This document shows positions 36,334 through 45,354 of a DNA stretch of 64,000 nt, piece after piece; within the stretch, counting starts at the first letter, position 1; the number at the start of each line of letters is the position of its first letter. A program made the position numbers and the translations under genes. The DNA is from Luteimonas sp. 9C. GTDB lineage: Bacteria; Pseudomonadota; Gammaproteobacteria; Xanthomonadales; Xanthomonadaceae. The notes below the pieces were generated by a model. It searched no databases. It saw nothing but the letters and a program-made list of their open reading frames with translations, and was not told where the DNA came from. The stretch is taken from NCBI RefSeq assembly GCF_902506295.1, contig NZ_LR733313.1, forward strand, positions 1 through 64,000. The letters are read 5' to 3'.

Positions 36334-37140
36334 ATGCGATACCGCATTCCCCATCTGCTGTTGCCTGCCGCCCTGCTGCTGGCCGGCTGCGGCCCGGACG
36401 CCGCGCCGACCGAGACTGACGGCGCCGCGGTGACGCCCGGGTCGGGGACCGGCGCGTCCGCGGCCGGGGATGCGCTCGAGGACGACGTGATCGTGCTGAC
36501 CAACGAGCCGTTCTGGCAGGCCACGGTTGCCGGCGGCACCGTCGTCCTGCAGGGCGTCGGGGCGGCCGAGCGCCGGTTCACCGACGTGCGCACGTCGATG
36601 ACCGCAGACGGACGGCGCATCGATGCCACCGACGCCGCGGGCGATCTGGTCGTGATCGTCCGCAAGATGCGCTGCGAGGACGACATGTCGGGCGCCCGCT
36701 TTCCGATGACAGGCCTGCTGACCATCGATGGCCAAGGGCCGTACCGGGGCTGCGCGCGTCCGGCCGCGATGCCGCTGCCGATGCCAGCGGACGAGGCGGG
36801 CGAAACGGACGGAGCGGGCAAGGCGGAAGACGGGACCGTGTCCGACCGGCTGCCGGCGCGTTTCGTCGGCCGCTGGGACGCTGCCGCCGAGCGCTGCAAC
36901 GCAGGCCGAGGCGAGCTGGCGCTGTGGATCAGGCCCGATGCCCTGCAGTTCTACGAAAGCACCGCCACGCCGGTGCGTGTACGCGCGACAGAGGACCACA
37001 GCCTGCAGCTCGACGCGCGCTACGCAGGCGAGGGCGATACCTGGACCGACACGCGCACCCTGACCCTGGAGGGAGACGATGTGCTGCTGGTCGAGGACGC
37101 CATGGGCAACGTGACGCGTCGCGTGCGCTGCGAGACCTGA
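36334..37140 (+). CDS. COG3650-type lipoprotein
   Basis: The 268-residue lipoprotein (lipobox LLAGC, Cys19) has a low-complexity linker, a COG3650-like domain (VLTNEPFWQATVAGGTVVLQG and VRKMRCEDDMSGARFPMTGLLTIDG, up to about residue 150) and a second beta domain (from about 175, FVGRWDAAAERCN) that looks like a separate lipocalin-like fold. The role is unknown; it lies in the envelope. It is divergent from the glucosylglycerol operon and could share its control region. Confidence 0.75.
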   Translation: MRYRIPHLLLPAALLLAGCGPDAAPTETDGAAVTPGSGTGASAAGDALEDDVIVLTNEPFWQATVAGGTVVLQGVGAAERRFTDVRTSMTADGRRIDATDAAGDLVVIVRKMRCEDDMSGARFPMTGLLTIDGQGPYRGCARPAAMPLPMPADEAGETDGAGKAEDGTVSDRLPARFVGRWDAAAERCNAGRGELALWIRPDALQFYESTATPVRVRATEDHSLQLDARYAGEGDTWTDTRTLTLEGDDVLLVEDAMGNVTRRVRCET

Positions 37141-37155
37141 GCCTGCGGCGGTCCG

Positions 37156-37443
37156 TCAGGCCGACCCCAGCCGCTCGATGTCACGCACGTCGCCCACCCA
37201 GACATGGTGCGCGGTCTCCGGCTGAACCAGATCGTCGAGACGCAGACGCGCGTTGTGGCCTTCGTCGCCATCGGCGTTGCGGAACACTTCCAGTGTCGGA
37301 CGAGCGGACACGGTGCCTTCGACGACGCTGCCGTCGTGCAGCGTCACGCGCACCCGCGCCTCGTCGTCGAGCAGGGTGATGCGCGCCTCGAGCGCGTCGA
37401 GATCCTCACGACTGGTGAGAAGTTGGGGCGGCATGTGGCGCAT
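37156..37443 (-). CDS. DUF3247 family Sm-like small protein
   Basis: The 95-residue protein reads PQLLTSREDLDALEARITLL, VRVTLHDGSVVEGTVSARPTL and VWVGDVRDIERL, a short helix followed by an Sm-like beta barrel, as in the Xanthomonas DUF3247 family. Sm-like folds often bind RNA, but this family has no proven role. It converges with the COG3650 lipoprotein (15 bases between stops). Confidence 0.8.
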   Translation of the reverse strand: MRHMPPQLLTSREDLDALEARITLLDDEARVRVTLHDGSVVEGTVSARPTLEVFRNADGDEGHNARLRLDDLVQPETAHHVWVGDVRDIERLGSA

Positions 37444-37533
37444 GGGCGACTCCTGCGGGAGAAAGCACCATGCTCGCGCCGCCCGCGCAACGGACCGTGA
37501 CGACCGGTCGCGGCGCCCCGGCGCCCAGGCCGC

Positions 37534-38274
37534 TCAGGCCTCGAGTGCGGGCCGCAGCAGGCGGTCGTACTCGGTGCGCACGACGCCGTAGCACTCGCAG
37601 GTACGTGCCACCAGGCATTCGCGATCCAGCACCTGAATCACGCCGCGGCTGTAGCGGATGCAGCCTTCTTCCTGCAGCCGCCGCGCCGCTTCCGTGATGC
37701 CTTCGCGGCGTACGCCCAGCAGATGCGCGATCTGTTCCTGGGTCATCTTGATCTCGACCGAGCCGACGCGGTCGTTGACCAGCAGCAGCCAGCGCGAGAG
37801 CTGCTTGTCGACGGTGTGGTGGCGGTTGCAGACGCCGGTCATCGCGGTCTGGGTGATCAGGGCCTGGAAATACCGCAGCAGGATCTCCTGCAGCGCGCCA
37901 CCACGCTGGAACTCGCGGATCGCGAATTCGCCACGCATCGCCAGCGCTTCGCCGCCGACCTTGACCACCGCGCGCGTCGGCACACTGCGCGCGCCGGTCA
38001 GCAGGCCCACGCCGACCATGCCCTCGTTGCCCACCATCGCGAACTCGCTGGTGTCGCCGCTTTCGAGCGCGTACATCAGCGAGACGATGCCCTCCCGCGG
38101 GAAGTAGATCGTCGACTGGGCCACGTTGGCTTCGTGCAGCACCTTGCCGGCCGGCATGTCGACCAGCTGGAGCTCATCGCCGACGCGGTCGCAGACGTCG
38201 TCGGGGAGGTCCTGCAGCAATCCATTGAGCGGTGCCCAGGGCGCTTTCTTCTTCATGCGCAGCGAAAGGTCCAT
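37534..38274 (-). CDS. Crp/Fnr family transcriptional regulator
   Basis: The 246-residue protein has a cyclic-nucleotide-binding-like beta barrel (about residues 30-145, STIYFPREGIVSLMYAL and VGNEGMVGVGLLTG) and a winged helix-turn-helix (MTQEQIAHLLGVRREGITEAARRLQEEG, near 180-205). It lacks the N-terminal Cys cluster of Fnr, so oxygen sensing by an iron-sulphur cluster is unlikely. ATG 38274 or the internal ATG at 38256 (MKKKAPW) could be the start. It is divergent from the 68-residue gene. Confidence 0.88.
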   Translation of the reverse strand: MDLSLRMKKKAPWAPLNGLLQDLPDDVCDRVGDELQLVDMPAGKVLHEANVAQSTIYFPREGIVSLMYALESGDTSEFAMVGNEGMVGVGLLTGARSVPTRAVVKVGGEALAMRGEFAIREFQRGGALQEILLRYFQALITQTAMTGVCNRHHTVDKQLSRWLLLVNDRVGSVEIKMTQEQIAHLLGVRREGITEAARRLQEEGCIRYSRGVIQVLDRECLVARTCECYGVVRTEYDRLLRPALEA

Positions 38275-38453
38275 CGGATGAACAAGTATGGATTTTCTCG
38301 ACTGAATGCGGCCCCGTATGTACGGCAACGCGCATACAGCTGAATGCATTACGTGCGTTACCGAACAGACCTGTATGCGGTCCGTTCACATGCTGTCGAC
38401 GCGGTGCGCCTTGTCAGCGGTGGCGCGACGGGTTTTTCAACAGGGAGGCCGGC

Positions 38454-38660
38454 TTGAACGCAGACGACGTCGAGTTGTGCCGGGTCTACGGACAGATGTC
38501 CCGGGAATATCTGGGCGATCGCGCCTGGAGCGAGTGCGAAGCGCAGTTGCGCGACGGCTGGCACCGGCTGCGGCGCGATCCCGGCGTGCGCTGGGAAGAT
38601 GCGGCGCCGCTGGTGCGGACGTTCTGGGACCTCACGCCAGCCGGCGACGCGCCCGGCTGA
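38454..38660 (+). CDS. Small hypothetical protein
   Basis: The 68-residue hydrophilic, mostly helical protein is rich in Trp/Arg (VYGQMSREYLGDRAW, QLRDGWHRLRRDPGVRWEDAAPLVRTFWD). The start is a TTG six bases after GGGAGG. No family is recognised by name, though its composition and good ribosome-binding site suggest a real gene. It lies divergent from the Crp/Fnr gene and 4 bases before the stop of the convergent CPXCG gene. Confidence 0.6.
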   Translation: MNADDVELCRVYGQMSREYLGDRAWSECEAQLRDGWHRLRRDPGVRWEDAAPLVRTFWDLTPAGDAPG

Positions 38661-38664
38661 GATT

Positions 38665-38844
38665 TCAGTCTTCCCGCCCGGCATCGAGCCGGATGCCGTC
38701 GTCGTCGACGGCCAGGTGCATTTCGATCGGCCTGCAGCAGACGGGGCAGTCCTCGACGTAGTCCGCATCGCCGACGCTGGCATCGACCAGCGTCTCGAAG
38801 CGTTCGCCGCACCACGGGCAGCGCAATTTGGCGACATCCTGCAT
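38665..38844 (-). CDS. CPXCG-motif cysteine-rich protein
   Basis: A 59-residue zinc-ribbon protein: KLRCPWCGERFETLVDASVG, then EDCPVCCRPIEMHLAVDDDG. The two CPxC pairs are the family signature. It is small, cytosolic and of unknown function. The ATG is at 38844 and a TGA stop at 38667. Confidence 0.88.
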   Translation of the reverse strand: MQDVAKLRCPWCGERFETLVDASVGDADYVEDCPVCCRPIEMHLAVDDDGIRLDAGRED

Positions 38845-38958
38845 GCGTCAAGCATGCCGACGCCCGCGTTCGCGCATCGTGAGCGGCGATTTCACGTCGG
38901 GGGCAGGCGCGCTGGGAGACGGTGACCGGGAGTTGGAGCCCCGAAGCAGGAGTCTGTC

Positions 38959-41289
38959 ATGCGCGAGTCGCCCCCTTCGTTCGAACCCTATGACGCGCCG
39001 GCGGGCGGTTGGGGCTCGGTGAAATCGCTGATGCGGTATGTGACCGGCGACGGCGCGCAGGGTGTCGAAGGCACGCGGCAGCTGCAGCGGCAGAACAAGA
39101 TCGACGGCTTCGCCTGCGTCAGCTGTTCCTGGGCGAAACCGGCCGAACCGCACGCGTTCGAATTCTGCGAGAACGGCGCCAAGGCCACGATGTGGGAACT
39201 GGACACCCGCCGCGCCGATGCCGCGTTCTTCGCGCAGCACACCGTGACCGAACTGCTGACCTGGGCCGACCACGATCTCGAAGCCGCCGGCCGGCTGGTC
39301 GAGCCCGTGCGCTACGACGCGGCCAGCGACCGCTACGTGCCGGTGTCCTGGGAGCAGGCCTTCGAGCTCGCCGGCGGCGTGCTGCGCGGCATGGCGCCCG
39401 AGCGCGCGGTGTTCTACGCCTCGGGTCGCGCCTCGCTGGAGACGTCCTACATGTACGGCCTGATGGCGCGGCTGTACGGCAACAACAACCTGCCCGACAG
39501 CTCCAACATGTGCCACGAGAGCACCTCGGTCGGCCTGCCGCGCAGCATCGGCGTGCCGGTCGGCACGGTGCTGCTCGAGGATTTCGATCATTGCGACTGC
39601 ATCCTGTCGTTCGGCCAGAACGTCGGCGTCAACAGCCCGCGCATGCTGCATCCATTGCAGGAAGCCGCGCGGCGCGGCGCCGAGATCGTCACCTTCAATC
39701 CACTCTACGAACGCGGCTGGGAGCGCTTCACCAATCCGCAGGAACCGCTGGCGATGGCGACGCGTGCGTCGACCCGGATCAGCAACGCCTACTTTCCGGT
39801 CCGCGCGGGGGGTGACATCGCGCTGATGCAGGGCCTGGCGCGCGCACTGCTGGACCTGGACGACGCCGCCCAAGCCGAGGGTCGGCCCCGCGTGCTCGAC
39901 GTGGCGTTCATCGAGACCCACACCCATGGTTTCGACGCATTCGAAGCCTGGCTGCGCGCGGCGCAGTGGGCCGACATCGAACGCGAGAGCGGCCTGTCCC
40001 GCGCCGACATCGAAGGCGTCGCCGGCATCTACGCACGCGCGGAATCGACGATCCTCATCTACGGCATGGGGCTGACCCAGCACCGCCACGGCGTCGACAA
40101 CGTGCGCATGGTCTGCAACCTCGCGCTGATGCGGGGCAATGTCGGGCGGCCAGGGGCCGGTATCTGTCCGGTACGCGGGCATTCGAACGTGCAGGGCCAG
40201 CGCACCGTCGGCATTTCCGAAAAGCCCGAACTGGTGCCGCTGGACCGGCTCGCGTCGCAGTACGGGTTCGAGCCGCCGCGCACGAAGGGACTCGATACGG
40301 TCGGCACGGTGGCGGGCATTCTCGACGGCAGCGTCGAGGCCTTCATCGGGCTGGGCGGCAACTTCTCGCGTGCCGCGCCCGATACCGGACGGCTGGAGCC
40401 GGCCTGGCGCGGACTTGCGCTGAGTCTGCAGATCGCCACGCATCTCAACCGCAACCATCTGCTGTGCGGACGCGAGACATTGCTGCTGCCATGCCTGGGG
40501 CGCATCGAAGAGGATGTGCAGGACGGCGTCGCGCAGCGCGTGAGCATCGAGGACAGCACCACCTGCGTGCATGCCTCGTTCGGCAACAGTCCGCCGGCAG
40601 GACCGATGCTGCGTTCGGAGCCGGCGATCGTCGCGGCGCTCGCCCAGGCGATCCTGCCGCCCGAGCGCGCCGCGTGCGTGCCGTGGCAGGACTGGACCCG
40701 CGATTACGCGCGGGTGCGCGACGCGATCGAAGCGACCTATCCCGAGCAGTTCCGCGATTTCAACGCGCGCCTGCATACGCCGGGGGGCTTTCCGCGTCCG
40801 GTGGCGGCGCGCGAACGCCGCTGGTCCACCGAAAGCGGCAAGGCGGAGTTCCACGTGCCGGACGTGCTCTGCGCAACCGGGTTCGCCGACAAGGCGGGGC
40901 GCTATCGCCTCATGACGGTGCGCACCAACGACCAGTTCAACACCACGGTCTACGGCTACCACGACCGCTTCCGCGGCATCGACGGCACGCGCCGCGTGGT
41001 GCTGATGCATGCCGATGATATCGCCGATCTGGGTCTGGACGAGGGCGAGCAGATCACCCTCGCGACCGATTTCGACGACGACCCGGAGGTCCGCGAGGTG
41101 GGCGGCCTGCGCGTCATTCCATACCTTATTCCGCGCGGGTGTATCGCGGCGTACTACCCCGAGTGCAATCCGCTGATCCCGGTCTCGCACCATGCGATCG
41201 ACAGCCACGTGCCGGCGGGCAAGTCGGTGCCGGTGCGGGTGGTGCGGGGTGGCACGGCGCCGATTCCCGCGGGGCCGGCGCCGGACTGA
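38959..41289 (+). CDS. ydeP: FdhF/YdeP family molybdopterin oxidoreductase
   Basis: The 776-residue protein is an intact member of the YdeP group. It has an N-terminal region with CVSCSWAKP, SSNMCHESTSVGL, GQNVGVNSPRMLHPL, NLALMRGNVGRPGAGICPVRGHSNVQG and a C-terminal molybdopterin-dinucleotide-binding domain (MTVRTNDQFNTTVYGYHDR). It binds bis-MGD and probably an iron-sulphur cluster. YdeP is tied to acid resistance in E. coli, with the reaction unknown. AGGAG precedes the ATG. No partner subunit or fdhD lies nearby. Confidence 0.92.
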   Translation: MRESPPSFEPYDAPAGGWGSVKSLMRYVTGDGAQGVEGTRQLQRQNKIDGFACVSCSWAKPAEPHAFEFCENGAKATMWELDTRRADAAFFAQHTVTELLTWADHDLEAAGRLVEPVRYDAASDRYVPVSWEQAFELAGGVLRGMAPERAVFYASGRASLETSYMYGLMARLYGNNNLPDSSNMCHESTSVGLPRSIGVPVGTVLLEDFDHCDCILSFGQNVGVNSPRMLHPLQEAARRGAEIVTFNPLYERGWERFTNPQEPLAMATRASTRISNAYFPVRAGGDIALMQGLARALLDLDDAAQAEGRPRVLDVAFIETHTHGFDAFEAWLRAAQWADIERESGLSRADIEGVAGIYARAESTILIYGMGLTQHRHGVDNVRMVCNLALMRGNVGRPGAGICPVRGHSNVQGQRTVGISEKPELVPLDRLASQYGFEPPRTKGLDTVGTVAGILDGSVEAFIGLGGNFSRAAPDTGRLEPAWRGLALSLQIATHLNRNHLLCGRETLLLPCLGRIEEDVQDGVAQRVSIEDSTTCVHASFGNSPPAGPMLRSEPAIVAALAQAILPPERAACVPWQDWTRDYARVRDAIEATYPEQFRDFNARLHTPGGFPRPVAARERRWSTESGKAEFHVPDVLCATGFADKAGRYRLMTVRTNDQFNTTVYGYHDRFRGIDGTRRVVLMHADDIADLGLDEGEQITLATDFDDDPEVREVGGLRVIPYLIPRGCIAAYYPECNPLIPVSHHAIDSHVPAGKSVPVRVVRGGTAPIPAGPAPD

Positions 41290-41426
41290 GCGCGGCGGCG
41301 ATCCGGTCGGCCGCGTGCCTGAGATCAGGTCCCGCGCGGTCACACGGCCGAGGTGTCCCGGCTCGCGCGTCGCCTGGTGTCGAACGGGTACCGCGGGGAC
41401 ACCAAGCTCCCGACCGTATCACCGGA

Positions 41427-41475
41427 CGGCAGCACCGGAAGGCGGATCCTGACGGATCGCCATCCGGTGCTGCCG
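41427..41475 (-). terminator. Long two-part hairpin after the ATP-grasp gene
   Basis: A 13-bp outer stem (CGGCAGCACCGGA with TCCGGTGCTGCCG) encloses an inner stem (GGC-GATCC and GGATC-GCC, one bulged base, loop TGAC). It begins 13 bases past the stop of the three-gene operon. There is no U-run, so it may end or stabilise the transcript. Confidence 0.55.
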
Positions 41476-41488
41476 CGGCGGGCGTCGC

Positions 41489-42553
41489 TCAGAGCATCGC
41501 CAGTTCGACGTTGCTGAGCGTCTTGCCGTAGTGCTTGCGCAGACGCAGCTTGCGCTCGAGGTCTTCGAGAATGCGGCCGGAGAAGTCGAGTCCGGTGAGC
41601 TCCTCGAGCATGTTGATGCCGCCGGGCGTGTCGACGTTCACCTCCATCAGCTTGTCGCCGACGATGTCGAGGCCGACGAAGTACATGCCGTCGCGGATCA
41701 GCTTCGGCGCGACCAGCTCGGCCAGGCGCAGGGCGTCCGCGTCGGGCTTGGCCATCTCGTACTTGCCGCCGGCGCTGATGTTGCTGCGCGCATCGCCACT
41801 GTCGTTGTAGCGGCGGATGCAGGCGTAGGTGCCGTCCACTTCGAGCGGGCGGCCGTTGAGCATCAGCAGGCGCAGGTCGCCGTCCTTCGCCCGGGGCAGG
41901 TATTCCTGGGCGATCGCATAACCGTCGCGCAGGACCGCATCGATCATCTGGTTGAGGTTGCCGCCGCTTTCGGGCGTCACGACGAAGACGCTCTGGCCAC
42001 CCGAGCCCTGCAACGGCTTGATGACGCCATAGCCTTCGCGCGCTTCGATGAAGGCCTTGATCTCTTCCACGTCGCAGCTGATGCAGGTCACCGGACGCAC
42101 TTCCTCGGGGAAATGCTGGAAGTAGGTCTTGTTCGAGGCGTCGGTCAGATGCATCGGGTCGTTGACCACGAGGGCGTGCTTGAGTGCGCTGAGCTGGGCG
42201 AACAGCAGGCCGCTGCCCGGCGCCCAGGGACGCTCGACCATCTCGTCCGCGGGATCGCTGCGCAGCATCAGCACATCGAGATCGTCGACGGAGATACGGT
42301 CGGTCGGGCACGCATCCGACTGCAGGTCGGCGAGCAGCGCCGCATCGTCGGCGTAGTCCTGACCGCAGGGCATGTGCGCGCAGGCACGCACGGTGCCGTC
42401 GGCGTCGTAGGTGAAATCGGCGAGACCGATGAGGGCGATCTCATGGCCGCGCGACAGGGCGCGGCGGGCAAGACGGATCGTCGTGTAGTTGTCCTGCTCG
42501 GTGTCGACATCGTTGACGACAAAGCCGAAACGCAGGGGGTGTCCGTCTGTCAT
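41489..42553 (-). CDS. Glutathione-synthetase-like ATP-grasp ligase (third gene of operon)
   Basis: The 354-residue ATP-grasp protein has a GshB-like N-terminus (RFGFVVNDVDTEQDNYTTIRLARRAL), ATP-grasp loops GYGVIKPLQGSGGQSVFVV and MYFVGLDIVGDKLMEVNVDTPGGI (Glu/Asn metal ligands). Such enzymes form an amide bond through an acyl phosphate. It could be the cell's glutathione synthetase, but its place after a peptidase and an amidohydrolase, coupled by ATGA to the DUF1704 gene, suggests a dedicated peptide ligase. No gshA is in the window. Confidence 0.82.
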   Translation of the reverse strand: MTDGHPLRFGFVVNDVDTEQDNYTTIRLARRALSRGHEIALIGLADFTYDADGTVRACAHMPCGQDYADDAALLADLQSDACPTDRISVDDLDVLMLRSDPADEMVERPWAPGSGLLFAQLSALKHALVVNDPMHLTDASNKTYFQHFPEEVRPVTCISCDVEEIKAFIEAREGYGVIKPLQGSGGQSVFVVTPESGGNLNQMIDAVLRDGYAIAQEYLPRAKDGDLRLLMLNGRPLEVDGTYACIRRYNDSGDARSNISAGGKYEMAKPDADALRLAELVAPKLIRDGMYFVGLDIVGDKLMEVNVDTPGGINMLEELTGLDFSGRILEDLERKLRLRKHYGKTLSNVELAML

Positions 42554-43764
42554 GCAGCGTGCTCCGGGGTGCGGTGTGTATGGAAGAGATGCTCGACCGG
42601 CGTGCGCCGGCAGGTGTCGAGGCGGTCGTGGAAATCGTCGTGCGTGGTGTAGCGGGGCAGCAGCTCGGGCGGCACGATCCAGCCGTCGTCGAGCAGCGTG
42701 TCCAGCAACCCGAGCTGGGGCAGCGCGAACTTGCCCAGGAACAGCGCCTCGAAGTCGCCGCCGGCATCCAGATAGGCGAGCAGATCGCGCAGCCCGCGCA
42801 GGTATACCGCGTCCTTGGTCAGACCGCCGCCACGCCGGGCCCGCACGGCGACGTCGAAGGCATCGTCGGTGGGCATGTCGTGGGTTTCATGGAGGCAGGC
42901 GAAGATCGCCGGCAGCTGCGCGCCTTGTGCCGCCATCGAGGTCGCCACCACGCGCGCGGCGAGGATGCGCAGGCGCTCGCCGGGCAGATAACCCGCGAGG
43001 AACTCACCCAGCACGCCGAGGCCTTCTTGCATCGGATCGTAGTGCGCCAGACCCACTTCCAGCTGGCGCAGCGCCTGCCGCCGGCCGTTGTGGCGGGTTA
43101 CGACATGCGTGCCGATCTCATGCTGGATCAGTGGCTGCACGCGCGCCCGCGGCAGACGGATGTTGCCGTCGATGTAGAACGTGCCGTGCGAGACCATCAG
43201 CATCGAACTGATGTCGGTGTCCACGACGACGTCGATGTGGAAATCCGGCGACTGTGCGCGGTACCAGGCGATTTCCGCGTCCACCTGGCTGCGCACCTCG
43301 TCGATGCCGCAATCGGCCGCCAGCGGCTCGCCGCTGCCGACATGTCCCAGGATGCGCTCGGCCAGTGCCAGCAATTCGGGTTCCACCGCGCCGAACAGGG
43401 CCACGCTGGCGTCGACGAAACCGGGCCGGTCGCGCTGCTCGACCAGATCGATCATGCGGCCGAGCTCGGCCTGTTTCTCCGCCAGCAGCGCCTGCAGCGC
43501 CGGTGATTCGATGCCGGCCACGGGCAGGGCCTCGAGCGCCCGGCGTGTTTCGACGAGATCGGTGTCGAGGTCCACGTAGCGCAGCCGCGGTTCGACGCTG
43601 CGACCGGAGGTCTCGAAGTCGTTCCACAGGCCCACGCCGTCCAGCGGTGACAGCGCCAGCAACCAGTCGAGGCGTGCATCCAGCGCAGCCAGGGCCTCGT
43701 CGACATGCGCGGCCACCGGCGGCAACGGTCGTGCGACCGGCCGCCGGGCGACGCCGGCGCTCAC
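42550..43764 (-). CDS. DUF1704/QEGLA-motif metallopeptidase-like protein (second gene of operon)
   Basis: The 404-residue protein has a zinc-site HEIGTH (H215, E216, H220) in LIQHEIGTHVVTRHNG and a following MQEGLGVLGEFLAG (E247, candidate third ligand), the signature that named the flavohemoglobin-modulating QEGLA family. The same DUF1704 fold in vertebrates (MATCAP) is a tyrosine carboxypeptidase. A C-terminal-residue-removing activity is therefore plausible here but unproven. GTG at 43764 overlaps the upstream stop (GTGA), and its own stop overlaps the ATP-grasp ATG. Confidence 0.82.
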   Translation of the reverse strand: MSAGVARRPVARPLPPVAAHVDEALAALDARLDWLLALSPLDGVGLWNDFETSGRSVEPRLRYVDLDTDLVETRRALEALPVAGIESPALQALLAEKQAELGRMIDLVEQRDRPGFVDASVALFGAVEPELLALAERILGHVGSGEPLAADCGIDEVRSQVDAEIAWYRAQSPDFHIDVVVDTDISSMLMVSHGTFYIDGNIRLPRARVQPLIQHEIGTHVVTRHNGRRQALRQLEVGLAHYDPMQEGLGVLGEFLAGYLPGERLRILAARVVATSMAAQGAQLPAIFACLHETHDMPTDDAFDVAVRARRGGGLTKDAVYLRGLRDLLAYLDAGGDFEALFLGKFALPQLGLLDTLLDDGWIVPPELLPRYTTHDDFHDRLDTCRRTPVEHLFHTHRTPEHAA

Positions 43765-44618
43765 TTGAGGAACTCCGGGCGCACGGCATCGACTGCGTGC
43801 GACAGACCGTCGCGCAACGCGTACAGCGCCGGAATGTCGGCCTGACCGGTCCATTCGTCCATGAAGATCTTCTTGTATTCGGGCGAGATCGTGCACACGC
43901 GATCGTCCCAGTGCGCGTAGACCCACTCGGGGAAATGGCCGCCGGTCGGGAAACGCACGTTGCAGCGCACATCCGGCAGCGCCCCGCGGACGGGGTGGCG
44001 CCGCAGCACGTTGGCGAAGCGCTTCGCGGTCTCGCCCCAGCGCACGGGATCGAGCGTGGTGATGCCCAGCTCGATGTCGGGATTGGCGTCCTGCGCGGCA
44101 GGCGCGGCGTCGGGTCCGTCGCGGCGGTGGTTGTAGCTGTGGATGTCGATCAGCAACGCGCTGCCCCAACGGGCCACGGTGCGGTCGATCAGCTCGCCGA
44201 TCATGTCGTAGAAGCGGTCGTGCAAGGCGAGCGAAGTGTCGAGCTCGCGCTGCTCGAGCGGCGCTTTCCACACATCGAGACCCCACGCGGCGTCGGGCCC
44301 GGTGTAGACGGCTTCGGCGCGCGCGCGGTTCAGATCGACCTCGAACCGCGACTGGCGCACGCGCAGGCGGGTGTCGCCGACTTGGGTCAGCAGACTGGTG
44401 AGCGGATCCTCCTCGCGCCAGCGCACATCGTCGTCGAGCGCGACGCATGCACGCAGCGACGGGCGCAGCGCATGGCCATCGTGGATCGCGGTCGCGATGA
44501 CCGGACCGTCGGCGACGGCGAGATCCCAGGCGTCGACACGCTCGAGCAAAGCGGGCGGGGTGGTATCGGAGAAAAGGGGGGCGGGGGCGATACGGCGTTG
44601 ATCAGGCATGGCGCGCAT
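43761..44618 (-). CDS. N-formylglutamate amidohydrolase family protein (first gene of operon)
   Basis: The 285-residue protein has FGase-family sites: TAIHDGHALRPS, VDLNRARAEAVY, a long helix with LHDRFYDMIGELI, LLIDIHSYNHRRDG and ISPEYKKIFMDEW. Family enzymes are zinc amidohydrolases that deformylate N-formylglutamate in histidine breakdown; no hut genes are here, so another substrate is likely. ATG 44618 or 44609 could start it. It is divergent from yaeQ across about 100 bases, which must hold the operon promoter. Confidence 0.82.
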   Translation of the reverse strand: MRAMPDQRRIAPAPLFSDTTPPALLERVDAWDLAVADGPVIATAIHDGHALRPSLRACVALDDDVRWREEDPLTSLLTQVGDTRLRVRQSRFEVDLNRARAEAVYTGPDAAWGLDVWKAPLEQRELDTSLALHDRFYDMIGELIDRTVARWGSALLIDIHSYNHRRDGPDAAPAAQDANPDIELGITTLDPVRWGETAKRFANVLRRHPVRGALPDVRCNVRFPTGGHFPEWVYAHWDDRVCTISPEYKKIFMDEWTGQADIPALYALRDGLSHAVDAVRPEFLK

Positions 44619-44719
44619 GCTCGCAATCCACGAATGATGCGGTCGTGACCACATCGGTACCCGGCCTTGACGGCCGTTTAACCTACAATCGCGCCTTCTC
44701 CGCGCCTGGCGCTCTTCCG

Positions 44720-45268
44720 ATGTCTCCCAAGGCCACCGTTTACAAAGCCGAACTCCAGGTCACCGACATGGACCGGCATTACTACGCCTCGCGCGACCTC
44801 GTGCTGGCGCAGCATCCATCGGAGACCGAAGCGCGGCTGATGGTGCGGTTGATCACCTTCGCGCTGTTCGCCGACGAACGCCTGGAGTTCGGTCGCGGCC
44901 TCAGCAACGAGGAAGAACCGGACCTGTGGCGCCGCGACTACACCGGCGACATCGAGCAGTGGATCGACCTCGGCCAGCCGGACGAAAGCCGCATCCGCAA
45001 GGCCAGCGGGCGCGCGCGCCAGGTGGTGGTGGTGAACTACAGCGGCAACGCCGCGCAGATCTGGTGGGACCGGATCGCGAATTCGCTCACGCGCCTGAAG
45101 AACCTCACCGTGGTCGATCTCGATCCGGCGAAGATCGAAGAGGCGGTCGGCCTGCTGCAGCGGAGCATGCGCCTGACCGCGATGATCCAGGACGGCGAAC
45201 TGCAGCTGATGAGCGAGTCGGAGACCGTCACGATGACTCCGGTCTGGCGGGTGCGTCCGGCCAGCTGA
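44720..45268 (+). CDS. yaeQ: YaeQ family protein
   Basis: The 182-residue protein runs from MSPKATVYKAELQVTDMDRHYY to VTMTPVWRVRPA, with ARLMVRLITFALFADERLEFGRGLS and DLWRRDYTGDIEQWIDLGQPDESRIRKA. YaeQ has a PD-(D/E)xK nuclease-like fold and an uncertain role (once proposed to replace RfaH). Length is typical. A TACAAT hexamer (44684-44689) lies 36 bases before the ATG. Confidence 0.95.
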   Translation: MSPKATVYKAELQVTDMDRHYYASRDLVLAQHPSETEARLMVRLITFALFADERLEFGRGLSNEEEPDLWRRDYTGDIEQWIDLGQPDESRIRKASGRARQVVVVNYSGNAAQIWWDRIANSLTRLKNLTVVDLDPAKIEEAVGLLQRSMRLTAMIQDGELQLMSESETVTMTPVWRVRPAS

Positions 45269-45354
45269 ACGGCCACGCGTGACCTCCAGCCGTTGCCGTG
45301 GACGCGGGCGCTGATTAAGGTCGCGGCTCGCCACGTTCTTACCGGAAGTCCCGC

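Noticed and set aside
39115..39135. Selenocysteine or a four-Cys iron-sulphur motif in the YdeP protein
   Set aside because: No in-frame TGA occurs and only CVSC plus a separate Cys is present; a full CxxCxxxC set is not visible.
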